From: Chlorocebus sabaeus | Lineage: Eukaryota; Chordata; Mammalia; Primates; Cercopithecidae | Length of the DNA: 64,000 nt | Direction: 5' to 3' | Assembly: GCF_047675955.1 (NCBI RefSeq) | Contig: NC_132912.1 | Span: 20,000,500 to 20,064,499, forward strand | In this document: positions 23,268 to 33,445 of the stretch, piece after piece | Position numbering within the stretch: the stretch's first letter is position 1 | Layout: every line of letters starts with the position of its first letter | Notes under the pieces: model-generated | Seen by the model: the letters and a program-made list of their open reading frames with translations, nothing else | Told to the model about the DNA's origin: nothing | The model's database searches: none | Position numbers and translations under genes: made by a program

Positions 23268-23578
23268 TAGACACAGGGACTAGCTCTGTTTCCCAGGCTG
23301 GAGTGCAGTGTCATGATCATAGCTCATTGAAGCCTTGAACTCCTGGGCTCAAACAGTCTTCCCACCTCAGCCTCCCAAGCATCTAGGACTATAGGTGTGC
23401 ACCACCATGTCTGGCTTTCTTTTCCTTTCTCTCTCTTTTTTTTTTTTTTTTTTTTTTTGCAAAGATCAAAGATGGAGTCTCACTATGTTGCCCAGGGTGA
23501 CCTCAAACTTCTGGCATCAAGTGATACTCCTACCTTGGCCTCCCAGAACGCTGGGCATATAAGCCACTGTGCCCAGCC
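23268..23578 (-). mobile_element. AluJ, antisense, expanded linker
   Basis: Both arms are present (ctgtttcccaggctggagtgcagtg; agcctcccaagcatctaggac; cccagggtgacctcaaac; gcactgtgcccagcc-type end). The linker between the arms has grown into a pyrimidine tract (about 23415-23458) of CTTTC and T runs. J-type features include gcctcgaactcctgggctcaa-like wording. Confidence 0.92.
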
Positions 23579-24205
23579 CCTAATTTGTAGGAATTTTAAA
23601 AGCCGAACTTTGGTTTCATAATTTTAAAAGTATCACTTAGAATGTGACCTACAAAATCATCTTGATTTTTCTGTGTTAAACTTGAGAAAGTATGTTCACA
23701 GGACATAATAAGAGACAATTAATCAAAAACCTAGAGGATATATGATTCTGTAGATGTTTCAGAGGGACAGTTGCATCCCTGTTGGTCATCTTCCTCGTAA
23801 CTAAATAATGAGAACCTCTCTTCTTCTGGAAAGCTATGACATTAACTTAGGGATTTGGCAAGTATTCTAAGAAGACATGATTCTTGCTTTCACAGAGCAT
23901 AGACTCTCCGATGATTAATTGACTTAGACCGTGCATCATTACGTAACCAGACAAAAACAGAACATGCTAAGTTAATTTTACTCTTAGCTTCATTTTTCCC
24001 CATCGAAAATTCTGCTATGATTACAATTTTCCTCTTCCTTAAGGTTGCAGCTCTAGCTTTCATGGAGCCAGTGGGGCTACACAGGGCTGCAGTACAATTG
24101 TGTTGTGTGGTCTGGGCTCTACACATAGGCCCTGGCCTAGGGAGGCAAGGGGCTGAAATCTAGCCTGTATTCCATGTGCCAAGCCCAGTGTGTTAGGGCC
24201 AGTTG
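23579..24205. other. Spacer, no recognised feature
   Basis: No repeat recognised; a 78-codon minus frame (23890-24126) shows no domain. Confidence 0.5.
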
Positions 24206-24554
24206 GGACAACTGTGTCTATTTTTTATTATTATTTAATTTTTATATTTTTTAATTTGAGACAGGGTCTCACTCTGTCTCAGTCTGGAGTGCAGTGGCAC
24301 GATCTTGGCTCACTGCAACCTCCGTCTCCCGGGTTCAAGTAATTCTCCGGACTCAGCCTCCCGAGTAGCTGGGACTAACAGGCATGCACCACCATGCCCG
24401 ACTAATTTTTGTATTTTTAGTAGAGATGGGGTTTCACCTTTTTAGCAAGGCTGGTCTCGAACTCCTGACCTCAAGTGATCTGCCTGCCATGGCCTCCCAA
24501 AATGCTGGGATTATAGGCGTGAGCCACCGCTCTCAGGCAGGACAACTGTGTCTA
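24206..24554 (-). mobile_element. AluS, antisense, with perfect target-site duplications
   Basis: The 15-base duplication ggacaactgtgtcta occurs at 24206-24220 and 24540-24554 without mismatch. The Alu body fills 24221-24539 with an A/T-diversified tail complement on the left and gggattataggcgtgagccacc on the right. Confidence 0.97.
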
Positions 24555-26180
24555 AATGTTTCACCCAGAGGACACCCAATTCTGATGTCCACAAAAGTGC
24601 TCTACAGGCTAGCAGAGGCTCTGGAGCTAGACATATGCTTCTGCCTGCCCATTGTGAATTGAGGGATAGTGCTCCAGTGTGGTTAAAAGCTTATCATAAT
24701 TTGTACTTTATGGGGCTGTTCCTGGAGGGTAGGGTTATGTGTGTGTGTTGACGCAGAGAAGCAGTGAGACACACATCAGTGATAGCTTTGTTTACTTACT
24801 ATTTTTTTTAAGCCCAGGTTCTGGGATCAGGAGGAAGAAGATGGTGTTGGACGTGAGGTTTCCCTCTATGAGTTATGATTCCAGTTGACTTTAGCCTCTT
24901 GAAGTGTCCCTGGGGTTGAGTTTTTGGAGGCTTCATTTGTGACCAGTACTGTGTGTGTTTTCACTCAGTACAGTTTTGAATAGATGCTACTGCATTTACT
25001 TTATGGCTTCATTGTATTGAACTCAAGAAGAAGGGATAAACGCTTGTCACCTTGGAGAGTATATTCAAGACTCAGCTTAGTGATTTGAGTGGCAAAATCC
25101 AGCTCAGTGGTTCAAAAAATAAAGTATGTTTTGAAAGCTCATAAAGTTGGTCTCCAGTGCCAGAAATTCCCATTTTGGACTGGCTTCAAGGCAATGAAAG
25201 CTCAGACACTGACTCATTGAACTATTTCCTTATTAACAGACATAGTACCAAGCATTTTTGAGGGTTGAAAAAATAACTGAACTGTCGTCCAAAACCTTTG
25301 AGCCTCTCAAATGCAAAGTTTTTTAAAACTCTTAATTTTGAGACTTTTGTGATTTCAAAGGAAATCTGATCTCTCTCTCTTTATATGTTGTTTATTCTTA
25401 ACTCATCCAAATGCTATTTGGCCAACGTTGGCTTATGTTTAAAAAAAATCTCTTAAGTCATTTTATAAGCTGCTCAGGGCTTTATTTCTTTAGACCAGGA
25501 TGTTGTAAATTGCCAGCATTAAGCAGAAGGTGTGTTGTTGAGTGCTAGTTTTATTTAAAAAGAATGAGATTTTATGTATTTTTGAGCAGATTTGCTTTAT
25601 TGACAATCCACCCCAAAATATCATGTAACAGTTGAAATTCCTCTTAGATACACTGTTAGAAAAGCCTTGCCTAAAAAAAAAAAAAAACCAAAAACAAACA
25701 ACAGCAAAAGACATAAAGTATTGCTTAGTTAGAACAATGACCATCCAGATTACTTTGATGAAATATAAACACATTTAGAATTAACACAGGGTCTATCAAA
25801 GAGTTATGTAAGAGTAAAAAATCAAAGGATTTATATCATTTTTCTTCATGCTAATAAAATGTTATTCTGAGGGCATGGCATTATTATACATATTTATTAA
25901 ACTGAATATTTTTCATCTGATATGGGCAGAAAAAAATTGCTTTATCCAATTGCTACACTGAGGCAATTAAGGATAATTTTAAAAATTCATCACAGTCAAT
26001 AGAAAATGGGGGAGAAAAAGGACCTAACAAGCCTTATCTTTGATTCCATGTGAAAAGATTGATTTGGTTTTTTTTTTTCCTAGCAAAAACAGAGATATAA
26101 ATCCTGCCCAAATTTTGTATAAAATCAAGTTAATAACCTTCAACTGATTCCCTCTATTACTATTTATCTATATAAAATTT
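24555..26180. other. Unique DNA, no recognised feature
   Basis: No repeat family recognised apart from a short A run near 25673-25687. The 94-codon minus frame at 25490-25774 crosses that run and has no domain. Confidence 0.5.
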
Positions 26181-26470
26181 GGCCAGTCAGAGCTCATGCC
26201 TGTAATCCCTGCACTTTGGGAGGCCGAGGCTGGTGGATCGCTTGAGCCCAGGAGTTTAAGACCGGCTTGGGCATCATAGCGAAACCCTGTGGCTACAAAA
26301 AAAAAAAAAGATAGAAAAATTAGCTTGGTGAGGTGTGCATGCCTGCAGTCCGAACTCCTCACGAGGCTGAAGTGGAAGGATTGCTTGAGCTGGGAGGTGG
26401 AGGCTGTAGTGAACCATGATCACACCACTACACTCCAGCCTGGGTAACAGAATGAGACTGTGTGTGTGCA
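26181..26470 (+). mobile_element. AluJ, no A tail, abutting an ERV LTR
   Basis: ggccagtcagagctcatgcctgtaatcc, gatcgcttgagcccaggag, ggattgcttgagctgggaggtggaggctgtagtgaacc: AluJ wording. After cctgggtaacagaatgagac the A tail is replaced by tgtgtgtgtgcacac and the LTR sequence follows directly. Confidence 0.9.
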
Positions 26471-26679
26471 CACTTCCCAAAAGTCCCAACCGGCCAGCAC
26501 TTGCCCAACCCCTCCTCCCCAGTAAAAAACTTTCTTATAAAAGCCTCAGCTTGTAAGCCATCAGGGTCTTAGCCAGACTCCTGACTGGGGCCGCTGGAGG
26601 GCTTATTCCTGTGAATAAACCTGTTTGGCCATTGAGTTGCCTCCCGTCTCTCACTTTCTTCCTTTATATTTTCCTAACA
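26471..26679 (+). mobile_element. 3' part of a gammaretrovirus-like ERV 5' LTR (HERV-F-like)
   Basis: Contains a TATA-like tataaaa (26536-26542) and an AATAAA (26614-26619) with the spacing of LTR promoter and polyadenylation signals. It ends in CA (tcctaaca, 26679), followed by two T and a primer-binding site. The upstream U3 is missing or unrecognised because an AluJ lies directly to the left. This is an ancient endogenous retrovirus remnant with no viral gene in view. The family call rests on the primer-binding site. Confidence 0.7.
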
Positions 26680-26681
26680 TT

Positions 26682-26699
26682 TGGTGCCGAAATCTGGGG
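26682..26699 (+). other. Retroviral primer-binding site, tRNA-Phe type
   Basis: tggtgccgaaatctgggg complements the 3' end of tRNA-Phe (…CCCGGGTTTCGGCACCA) with two mismatches in the first 17 bases. It lies two bases after the LTR's terminal CA, the expected place where minus-strand DNA synthesis is primed. Confidence 0.78.
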
Positions 26700-26830
26700 C
26701 CGGGGTCTGGGCTTCTTGGCGGAGAGGTTGTCTCTCGCAGCCTCCCATTCTCAGGCCCCTCTACCACCCTTCTTTGTACCTTCACAGCCCACTGCCCTTT
26801 ATATATACCCCGTGTGTTATATCTTATGTA
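26700..26830 (+). other. Probable ERV leader remnant
   Basis: ccggggtctgggcttcttggcgg and the following GC-rich then C-rich stretch are where the untranslated leader would lie. No gag-like reading frame can be recognised; the right edge is a guess. Confidence 0.4.
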
Positions 26831-29374
26831 TATAATTTACCGATTTCCTTTGAATTTTATGTACAGGCTAGCAATCACACTGACATTTCTGATGAGTGAA
26901 GTCCTGTGATTCCTTGGCAAGGCTATGTAATAGTGGCCAATAAATGTCCTTATGTATTCACAGATGAAAACATTGAAACATAAATGGAAAACAATCTTTC
27001 CCAGCCACAACATGAGTAGCGTGGTTCCAGATAGAGTTAAAAAAAATATATACAAAATCCCCAGACCTGTATTTAACTCTCAGGCAGTCTGTGTAAATCA
27101 TTTGGAGGAGATCTGAAAAGACGACAGATACCCTGTGTCCCTATTTCGTCTCTATCAAGTAACAGATTTTGGTAAAGACAGTCAACTTCTTGATGGTTCA
27201 GTTTCCACGTTTATAAAATAGATACTGCTGTCTGTGTGTTCACCTGTAATAAAGGTGACAAGTTAGTGCTAGTAAAATGTACTTCACTCCCCAGATGGAA
27301 AATGGAATTTCCTAGTGCCCATTTCATTACCATCTACAGAGATCGTAATGGCCTGTCCCACATCTCAATGAAGTTGTAATTCTTATCAGTTACCTCGCCA
27401 TGCTTTTTGGGAGGTTGACAGTAAATGGATTCAAAATTGGGGTGAAGTCAAAGGTCTGCAAACTGTGACTGTATAGAATATAAATTTGTGAACCTGCTTG
27501 AGACAGCACAGTTAACTCACTTAAGTTCCAGCCGTGACACCATTGAGCTGTATTTAACATCAGAGTGCCAGAGAAGGTCGCCTAGGTCCTGCAGGAAAGT
27601 CTGTCGAGCTTATTGCAGCTCAGCTGGAACCAGGCGGCAGCAGAAGGCACGGAGAGCCTGTGTGGCCTCTGCACCCCAGTGAATTTATCACCTGGCATGT
27701 GCTGCAGCAGCCAAGCCGTTCTGCTGTAAGTGGGCCTTGTACGGACAGTTTTGAAAGACATATGACAGACCTGAAAATAGTCAGGAGGCAGTTGAGCAAT
27801 CCCTCATTTCAATGTAGTTAATGACAGAAGGGCATGGAAAGGCTTTTGACCTGCTTTTTAAAAAATTATGTTTTTAGCAGTTAACATTTGCATACCTATC
27901 TTTGAAAATAAGGCCACTATGAAGTTTTATGCAAAATTATATTTACAAAACAAACATGGACTTTGCACAGACTTTGAGTAAGGGACCACTATGGGGTGAC
28001 AGAGAGGAATTGAAGTCACAGGCTGATGAGTTGACTTCTGTTTAGAATCTGCCCACGCCAAGGCGGGCTTTTATCAGCCTCTGTAGGACAATACTTAGGT
28101 GAGTAATAACATTCACTGAGTTGAGGTTGCCTGCTGTTTTCCACATAGTAAACTGAGAATGTGTGCAGTCTGATGAGTTTTTCTCAGTACCTGTTTTGTA
28201 CTGGGGTTGATCGTCTACATTCTATGCTCATTAGATTGATCTGCTGACATTAGGGAGCTCCCACGTATGAACGCTCAGTATATCCACATGGAGGCATTAG
28301 GCAGCAACCTCGAGGAGCTAAAGTTGATATTTTTCTTTATTTTTTTAATATAGGCCAAATAGGAATAAACATAGAAAATTTCGACAGTAAAAGAGGTGAC
28401 ACAAAATACCATTCTACCTGGTCTGGCTTAACCATAAATGAATTTAGAGAAGCAGAATTGCCAGTTACTCACACAGCAATCTCCGCCGGTTATGAATCTG
28501 TGACTTTCTATCATCCCTTGGTATAAAATAAAGGCAAGAAATAATGACTTTTATTCATGCTTAGCCAATGATCCAGGTGAGATTACGTCCCCATTGGAGT
28601 GGACAGGGCCTCCGTTGCAGCTTAGTTTTATGGAAATTACAGTTCTGCACAGGGTGGGTGGTGGGTTTTTATTGTCTGCAGTATTGCAGTATTATATCGT
28701 CAGAAAATCACCTAAAGGAGTAGAGGAGAAAGTGCTGTCTGCTTAATAGAGGCGTCAGCAGGCAGAAATCCACGGACTCGCTACCCTGTGTTCATCTTGC
28801 CTGAGAAATATAATAGCCAGTTACTGGAAAGGGCTGATTGAATCATTCTCTAGAATCTCAGATGGGAAAAAAAATGGGCAAATACAGAATTCCTTTCCAT
28901 CTTTCCCCGTTGTTCTCATATTGTGGGAAGACACTGGTTGTGAGAGTAGACTCAATGTCAGTTTTGTTAAAAGCATGCTCTTCCCCCAGTTTCAACAGTG
29001 CCTTGGAGAAATGTACGGAAGACTTCACAGTGAAATGAGAAAGCACGTAGTTTCAGTTACTGAAATAAGACACCACATGTGGTGTAGCAATGAGATGGGA
29101 TAATTATTTGTATATCTATAAAGACCAGTGAGAGCCCTGGACATTTTGATCATTGCATCTTTTATTAAGATAGACTTCAGAAGTTCACAAGTAGCTCCTA
29201 ACCTAAGAGTTTTCCTCAATGTGAATAATGACAGTTGTCCTAAGTCTTTCTGTCTCTTTCCTCATCTTCATTTCTAACGTTTGAGCCCCGGAGTCATCAG
29301 CCTCCCTTCTCGCTGACCTTATTGATCTGCCCTCTGATTTACTATGATGTCATTGTTGCTGACAAAATTGACTT
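26831..29374. other. Repeat-poor DNA with no recognised gene
   Basis: Apart from a possible MIR scrap near 27190-27230, no repeat is recognised. Several 60-72 codon frames on both strands overlap one another and have no domain. Candidate conserved noncoding sequence only in the sense of lacking repeats. Confidence 0.5.
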
Positions 29375-29700
29375 ACTCATTCAGTCATTTATTTATTCAG
29401 TAATCATTCAGTTTGTTTGGAGTGCCTAAAACATTCAAGGTGCTCTGTTAGAATTCTGGGAATAAAAAGATTGGGCAGAAAAGTCAATCCCACCTTGTGA
29501 AAGTAACACACAAGGCACTGAACTACAATAAAACAGGGTAGGTGAAGAGTCACGGGCATTGGGAGCGCAGGAGAGGGAGTGACACCACCTAGGAGATCCT
29601 GGAGGAAGCTGACATTTCACTTGGACTCTGAAGGATAAGATTATTTTTTCTAATGAATTAGGAATGAAGTCAATCCAGGTAGAGAGACAAATTTATAAAA
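29375..29700 (+). repeat. L2 LINE fragment
   Basis: ttcagtcatttatttattcag, gtttggagtgcctaaaac, ttctgggaataaaaagat, ccttgtgaaag, ggaggaagctgacatttcacttggactctgaaggat match the L2 sense 3' region in order (attcaacaaatatttattgag, ggggatacag, gaggaggtgacatttgagctgagacctgaagga). The AluY at 29711 inserted just right of it. Confidence 0.72.
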
Positions 29701-30023
29701 GCAGGGAATTGGCCGGGAGCAGTGGCTCATGCCTGTAATCCCACCACTTTTGGAGGCCAAGGCGGGTGAATCACAAAGTCAAGAGATGGAGACCATCCTG
29801 GCCAACATGGTGAAACCCTGTCTCTACTAAAAAAAAAAAAAAATACAAAAATTAGCTAGGCGTGGTGACATGCACCTGTAGACCCAGCTACTCGGGAGGC
29901 TGAGGCAGGAGAATGGTGTGAACCCGGGAGGTGGAGCGAGCCAAGATCGCCCACTGCACGCCAGCCTGGGTGACAGAGTGAGACTCCATCTAAAAAAAAA
30001 AAAAAAAAAAAAAGCAAGGGATC
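29697..30023 (+). mobile_element. AluY with target-site duplications
   Basis: Body 29711-30000 plus A tail to 30013; duplications aaaagcagggaatt (29697-29710) and aaaagcaagggatc (30010-30023). Young-type diagnostic wording: gatggagaccatcctggcc and gagaatggtgtgaacccgggagg. A deletion removed the cttgcagt part of the right arm (ggtggagcgagcc). It is the youngest-looking Alu in the window. Confidence 0.93.
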
Positions 30024-30080
30024 ATGGATAGGTATAATATCTTCCTGGAAAAATGAGACCTTCAGTGTCACTAACTTCTT

Positions 30081-30582
30081 TTATATATTTTTTATTTCAA
30101 TAGCTTTAGGGATACAAGTGGTTTTTGGTTTCATAGATGAATCGTATAGTGGTAAAGTCTAGGATTTTAGTGCACCTGTCAACTGGAGTAGTGTACAGTG
30201 CACCCAATAGGTAGTTTTTCACCCCACACCTCCCCTACGTTCCTCCATTCTGAGTCTCCAGGTCCATGATGTCACTCTGTATGCTTTTGTGCACCCATCG
30301 CTTAACTCCCATTTATGAGAAGATGCAGTATTAGGTTTTCAATTTCTAAGTTAGTTCATTTAGAACAATGGCCTCCAGTTCCATCCAACTTGCTGCAAAA
30401 GACATTATTTCTATCCTTTTTATGGCTGAGTAGTATTCCATGGTGTATATATGTAACATTTTCTTCGTCCACTCATCTGTTGATGGGCACTTAGGTTGAT
30501 TCCGTATCTTTGCCATTGTGAATTGTGCTGCAATAAACACACATGGGCAGGTGTCTTTATGATATAGTGATTTCTTTTCCAA
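30081..30582 (-). mobile_element. 5'-truncated L1, antisense, ~0.5 kb
   Basis: Left to right: T-rich tail complement, tttcaatagctttagggatacaagtgg, gtgcacctgtcaactgg, tttatggctgagtagtattccatgg, ttgtgctgcaataaacac. The minus strand encodes the ORF2 C-terminal MEYYSAIKR block followed by a degenerate 3'UTR. Approximate duplications tgtcactaacttctt (30066-30080) and tgccactaaatctta (30583-30597) flank it. Older (L1MA/PB-like) than AluY next to it. Confidence 0.92.
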
Positions 30583-30597
30583 TGCCACTAAATCTTA

Positions 30598-31031
30598 AGT
30601 CTGTAGTAGGTTGTGAAAGACTTTAGGTCTGGGGGAGGAAGTCGGGAAAAACTAATGATGGACACAATATACCATTATATGAGTTTTTAGCTTTAGATAC
30701 CAGGGTAAATTGAATGCCTTAATTTAATTAAGGCTTTTACAAATATACCTTTTTGTAGTGCAAATAATCTGTATTTATTTTAAAATTTGGAAAAACTGGT
30801 AAGTAAGCAGAAGAAATTAAGAGACCTATATCCTTTTAATAATATGGGGGCACTTGGGAGACCATCCTATGATGAAGTGTGCCAGAGATTCAGGCCACCC
30901 CTTGGTGGGGCTTAATTCTCAGGACCTTGCTGCATTTGAGAGAAAGGAGAGTAGACTGGAGTTTCACTAGTTTTATTGTAGAGATCTCGTCTGTCCTAGA
31001 TTGAGTGTCTTTGGTGATGGATGGAAGGGAA
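30598..31031. other. Spacer, no recognised feature
   Basis: No repeat recognised; a 69-codon minus frame at 30890-31099 is a by-product of the TTTTC repeat. Confidence 0.5.
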
Positions 31032-31037
31032 GACAGG

Positions 31038-31085
31038 ACTTTTCTTTTCTTTTCTTTTCTTTTCTTTTCTTTTCTTTTCTTTTCT
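31038..31085. repeat. (TTTTC)n pentanucleotide repeat
   Basis: Nine or so perfect TTTCT units; it grew from the tail of the antisense Alu that follows. Confidence 0.95.
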
Positions 31086-31374
31086 TTTTTTTGAGACAAA
31101 GTCTTGCTCTGTCACTGAGGCTGGAATACAGTGGCCCAATCTTGGCTCATGGTAACCTCCGCTTCCTGGGTTCCAGTGATTCTATTGCCTCAGCCTCCCA
31201 AATAGCTTGGATTACAGGCGCATGCCACCATGTCCAGCTAATTTTTGTATTTTTAGTAGAGACGGAGTTTCACCATGTTGACCAGGCTTGTCTCGAACTC
31301 CTGACCTCAGCTGATTAGTCCACCTTGGCCTCCCAAAGTGCTCAGATTACAGATGTGAGCCACCATGCCCAGCC
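31086..31374 (-). mobile_element. AluS, antisense
   Basis: tgagacaaagtcttgctctgtcactgagg to ccaccatgcccagcc. Duplications gacaggactttt (31032-31043) and gatagggctttt (31375-31386) flank Alu plus its repeat tail. Confidence 0.94.
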
Positions 31375-31395
31375 GATAGGGCTTTTTATCATTCT

Positions 31396-31568
31396 AAAAA
31401 GAACCCATTCTTGGCTGGGCATGGTGGCTGGCTCATGCCTCTAATCTCAGCACTTTGGGAGACTGAGGTGGGCAGATTGCTTGAGGTCAGGAGTTCAAGA
31501 CCAGCCTGGCCAATGTGTGAAACCCTGCTCTACTAAAATAAAAATAAAAATAAAAAAGAACCCACTCT
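31396..31568 (+). mobile_element. Alu left monomer with its own target-site duplications
   Basis: Only the left arm is present: ggctgggcatggtgg to ccctgctctactaaaa, then an A-rich tail (aaataaaaataaaaa). It is bracketed by aaaaagaacccattct (31396-31411) and aaaaagaacccactct (31553-31568), 15 of 16 matching, so the single arm itself was inserted. Confidence 0.92.
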
Positions 31569-32954
31569 CTAGAGGGTAAGAGTTTTTTACTGGGGAACTC
31601 AAATGGGACCAGAGAGAGGCCTTGATTCATACCCAACCCTCAGATTTCTATCTTGGAGAGTTAGCCTAAGCCCGCAGTGGTTTCAAAATTGCCTTTCTGC
31701 ACGTGGAGTAATTAGGTTCTGTTTCAGCAACGTGAAAGGTTAAATAGATTGTCAAGAGAATCTCTATTTCTTTGTGGAAATGTGTCCACACCTTTTAACA
31801 ACTGACTGACAAATACATGTTTTAACAGTAAATCTTTTAAAAATGATGTTCTAAAGTGCCCTTGGATCGCTTTCCTTCTGACTTGGAAGCCATTTGTACA
31901 CGTGCCAACACACACAGGATTGAGATCAATTTTTTCTCTCTTGTGCAGGATCAGTCTAAGCAATGACTAGCACAAAGCTATGAGTCAGGAAGAAAAAAAT
32001 GAAACAAAGCTGCGTTTCCATCCAGGCACTCTGAAATATAACCACTGATATGAAAAAAAACTGCCTGTTGGTTGCATGTCCCAAGGTAAAGGACAAGAGA
32101 AGAGTTTCTATTGTAGTTTTATGTTAATGCTCCCCACATTCATTTCACACTGTCCATACTCAGTTCCAGAAAATCACTTTGTAGGTGGAACTGTGTTAGT
32201 GACTGTTATTCTGAAAGCACTGTGGTGCTAAGTTTCCTTGGTCTGTTTGCACGATCCGGAAGGAAAATTTCTCCTCCATCCTGGAGGATGTGTCATTTGA
32301 ACATCTTTTAGCACTCTCAGAAGAGCATAGATGTTCATTTATTCTGTTTTTTTTTTCTCCCTAGAATTTCGTTGCTTAGCCCACATTTTTTCTTTTTTCT
32401 GTTTTCAGATAAATTTTAAGTTGCCCAGATTCCCTTAATGTCATTTACACAGGAGGCATTATACTCTTCTTAGGCCCAAATTCTAAAATTCCATTTTGGG
32501 AGATTATTTCATTAAGAAACTGACTGAAATCAATTTTAAAATGAGGATGATACGTCTCAGTTGGAAACAGTAGCACTTCAGTAGCAAACATTTATTGATT
32601 TGTAGAAGGATAGAAACTTCCTTTTTTCCGAAAGCAGCTGGGATGGTTTTTTCCACTTGAGCTCTCTGCAAACCTTTAATAAGGTCTTTAGCTCTGTGAT
32701 CTTAGCATAATTCATGGTTGTCAAGAGGGATATTTGCCGACTTAAAGGATATGTTGACTCTTATCAATGAAATGCAATGAAGCTGATATTTGTACTCGGA
32801 ATTTTTATTTCAGGCACACTGGGCCTGTTCTGAATACATAGGAAGACCAGAACAATAATACTTGCTCTATGATAAACAGAATGGTATATTGATTTTGGAA
32901 AATATGTCAGCTCAATTTGGAAGATTGCTAAACCATATAAAACAGAGCCAGTTT
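31569..32954. other. Unique DNA, no recognised feature
   Basis: No repeat family recognised; one 79-codon minus frame (31724-31963) without domain. Confidence 0.5.
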
Positions 32955-33264
32955 AAAAAAAAAAAAAAAAAGAAAGGCCAGCATGGTGGCTCACACCTGT
33001 AAATCCCAGCACTTTGGGAGGCTGAGGTGGGTGGGTCACCTGAGATTGGGAGTTCAAGACCAGCCTGACCAACATGGTGAAACCCCGTCTCTACTAAAAA
33101 CAACAAAAATTAGCCAGGCCTATTGTTAGGCGCTTGCAATCCCAGCTACTCGGGAGGCTGAGACACGAGAATCACTTGAACCCAGGAGGCGGAGGTTGCA
33201 GTGAGCCAAGATCACACCTCTGCACTCCAGCCTGGGTGACAGAGAGAGACTCCGTTAAAAACAA
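32955..33264 (+). mobile_element. AluS between two A-rich tracts
   Basis: Body 32976 to about 33255 with both arms (ggctcacacctgtaaatccc; gggtcacctgagattggg; aatcacttgaacccaggaggcgg). A 17-base A run sits on its 5' side as well (32955-32971). Its 3' tail aaaaacaaagaatg leads into the GA/GGAA tract. Confidence 0.93.
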
Positions 33265-33445
33265 AGAATGATGAGAGAGAGAGAGCGAGAGAGAAAGAAA
33301 GAGGGAGGAAGGAAGGAAGGAAGGAAGGAAGGAAGGAAGGAAGGAAGGAAGGAAGGAAGGAAGGAAGGAAGGAAGGAAGGAAGGGAAGAAAGATGAAAGA
33401 ATGAAAGATGGAAAGAAAGACAGATGGAAACAAAGAAAAGATGGT
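33265..33445 (+). repeat. GA and GGAA microsatellite array
   Basis: Starts as (GA)n (33272-33295), then about 19 uninterrupted GGAA units (33306-33383), then degenerate GAAA/GATG units. The complementary frames of up to 165 codons rich in LPSFLPSF are artefacts of this array. Confidence 0.96.
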
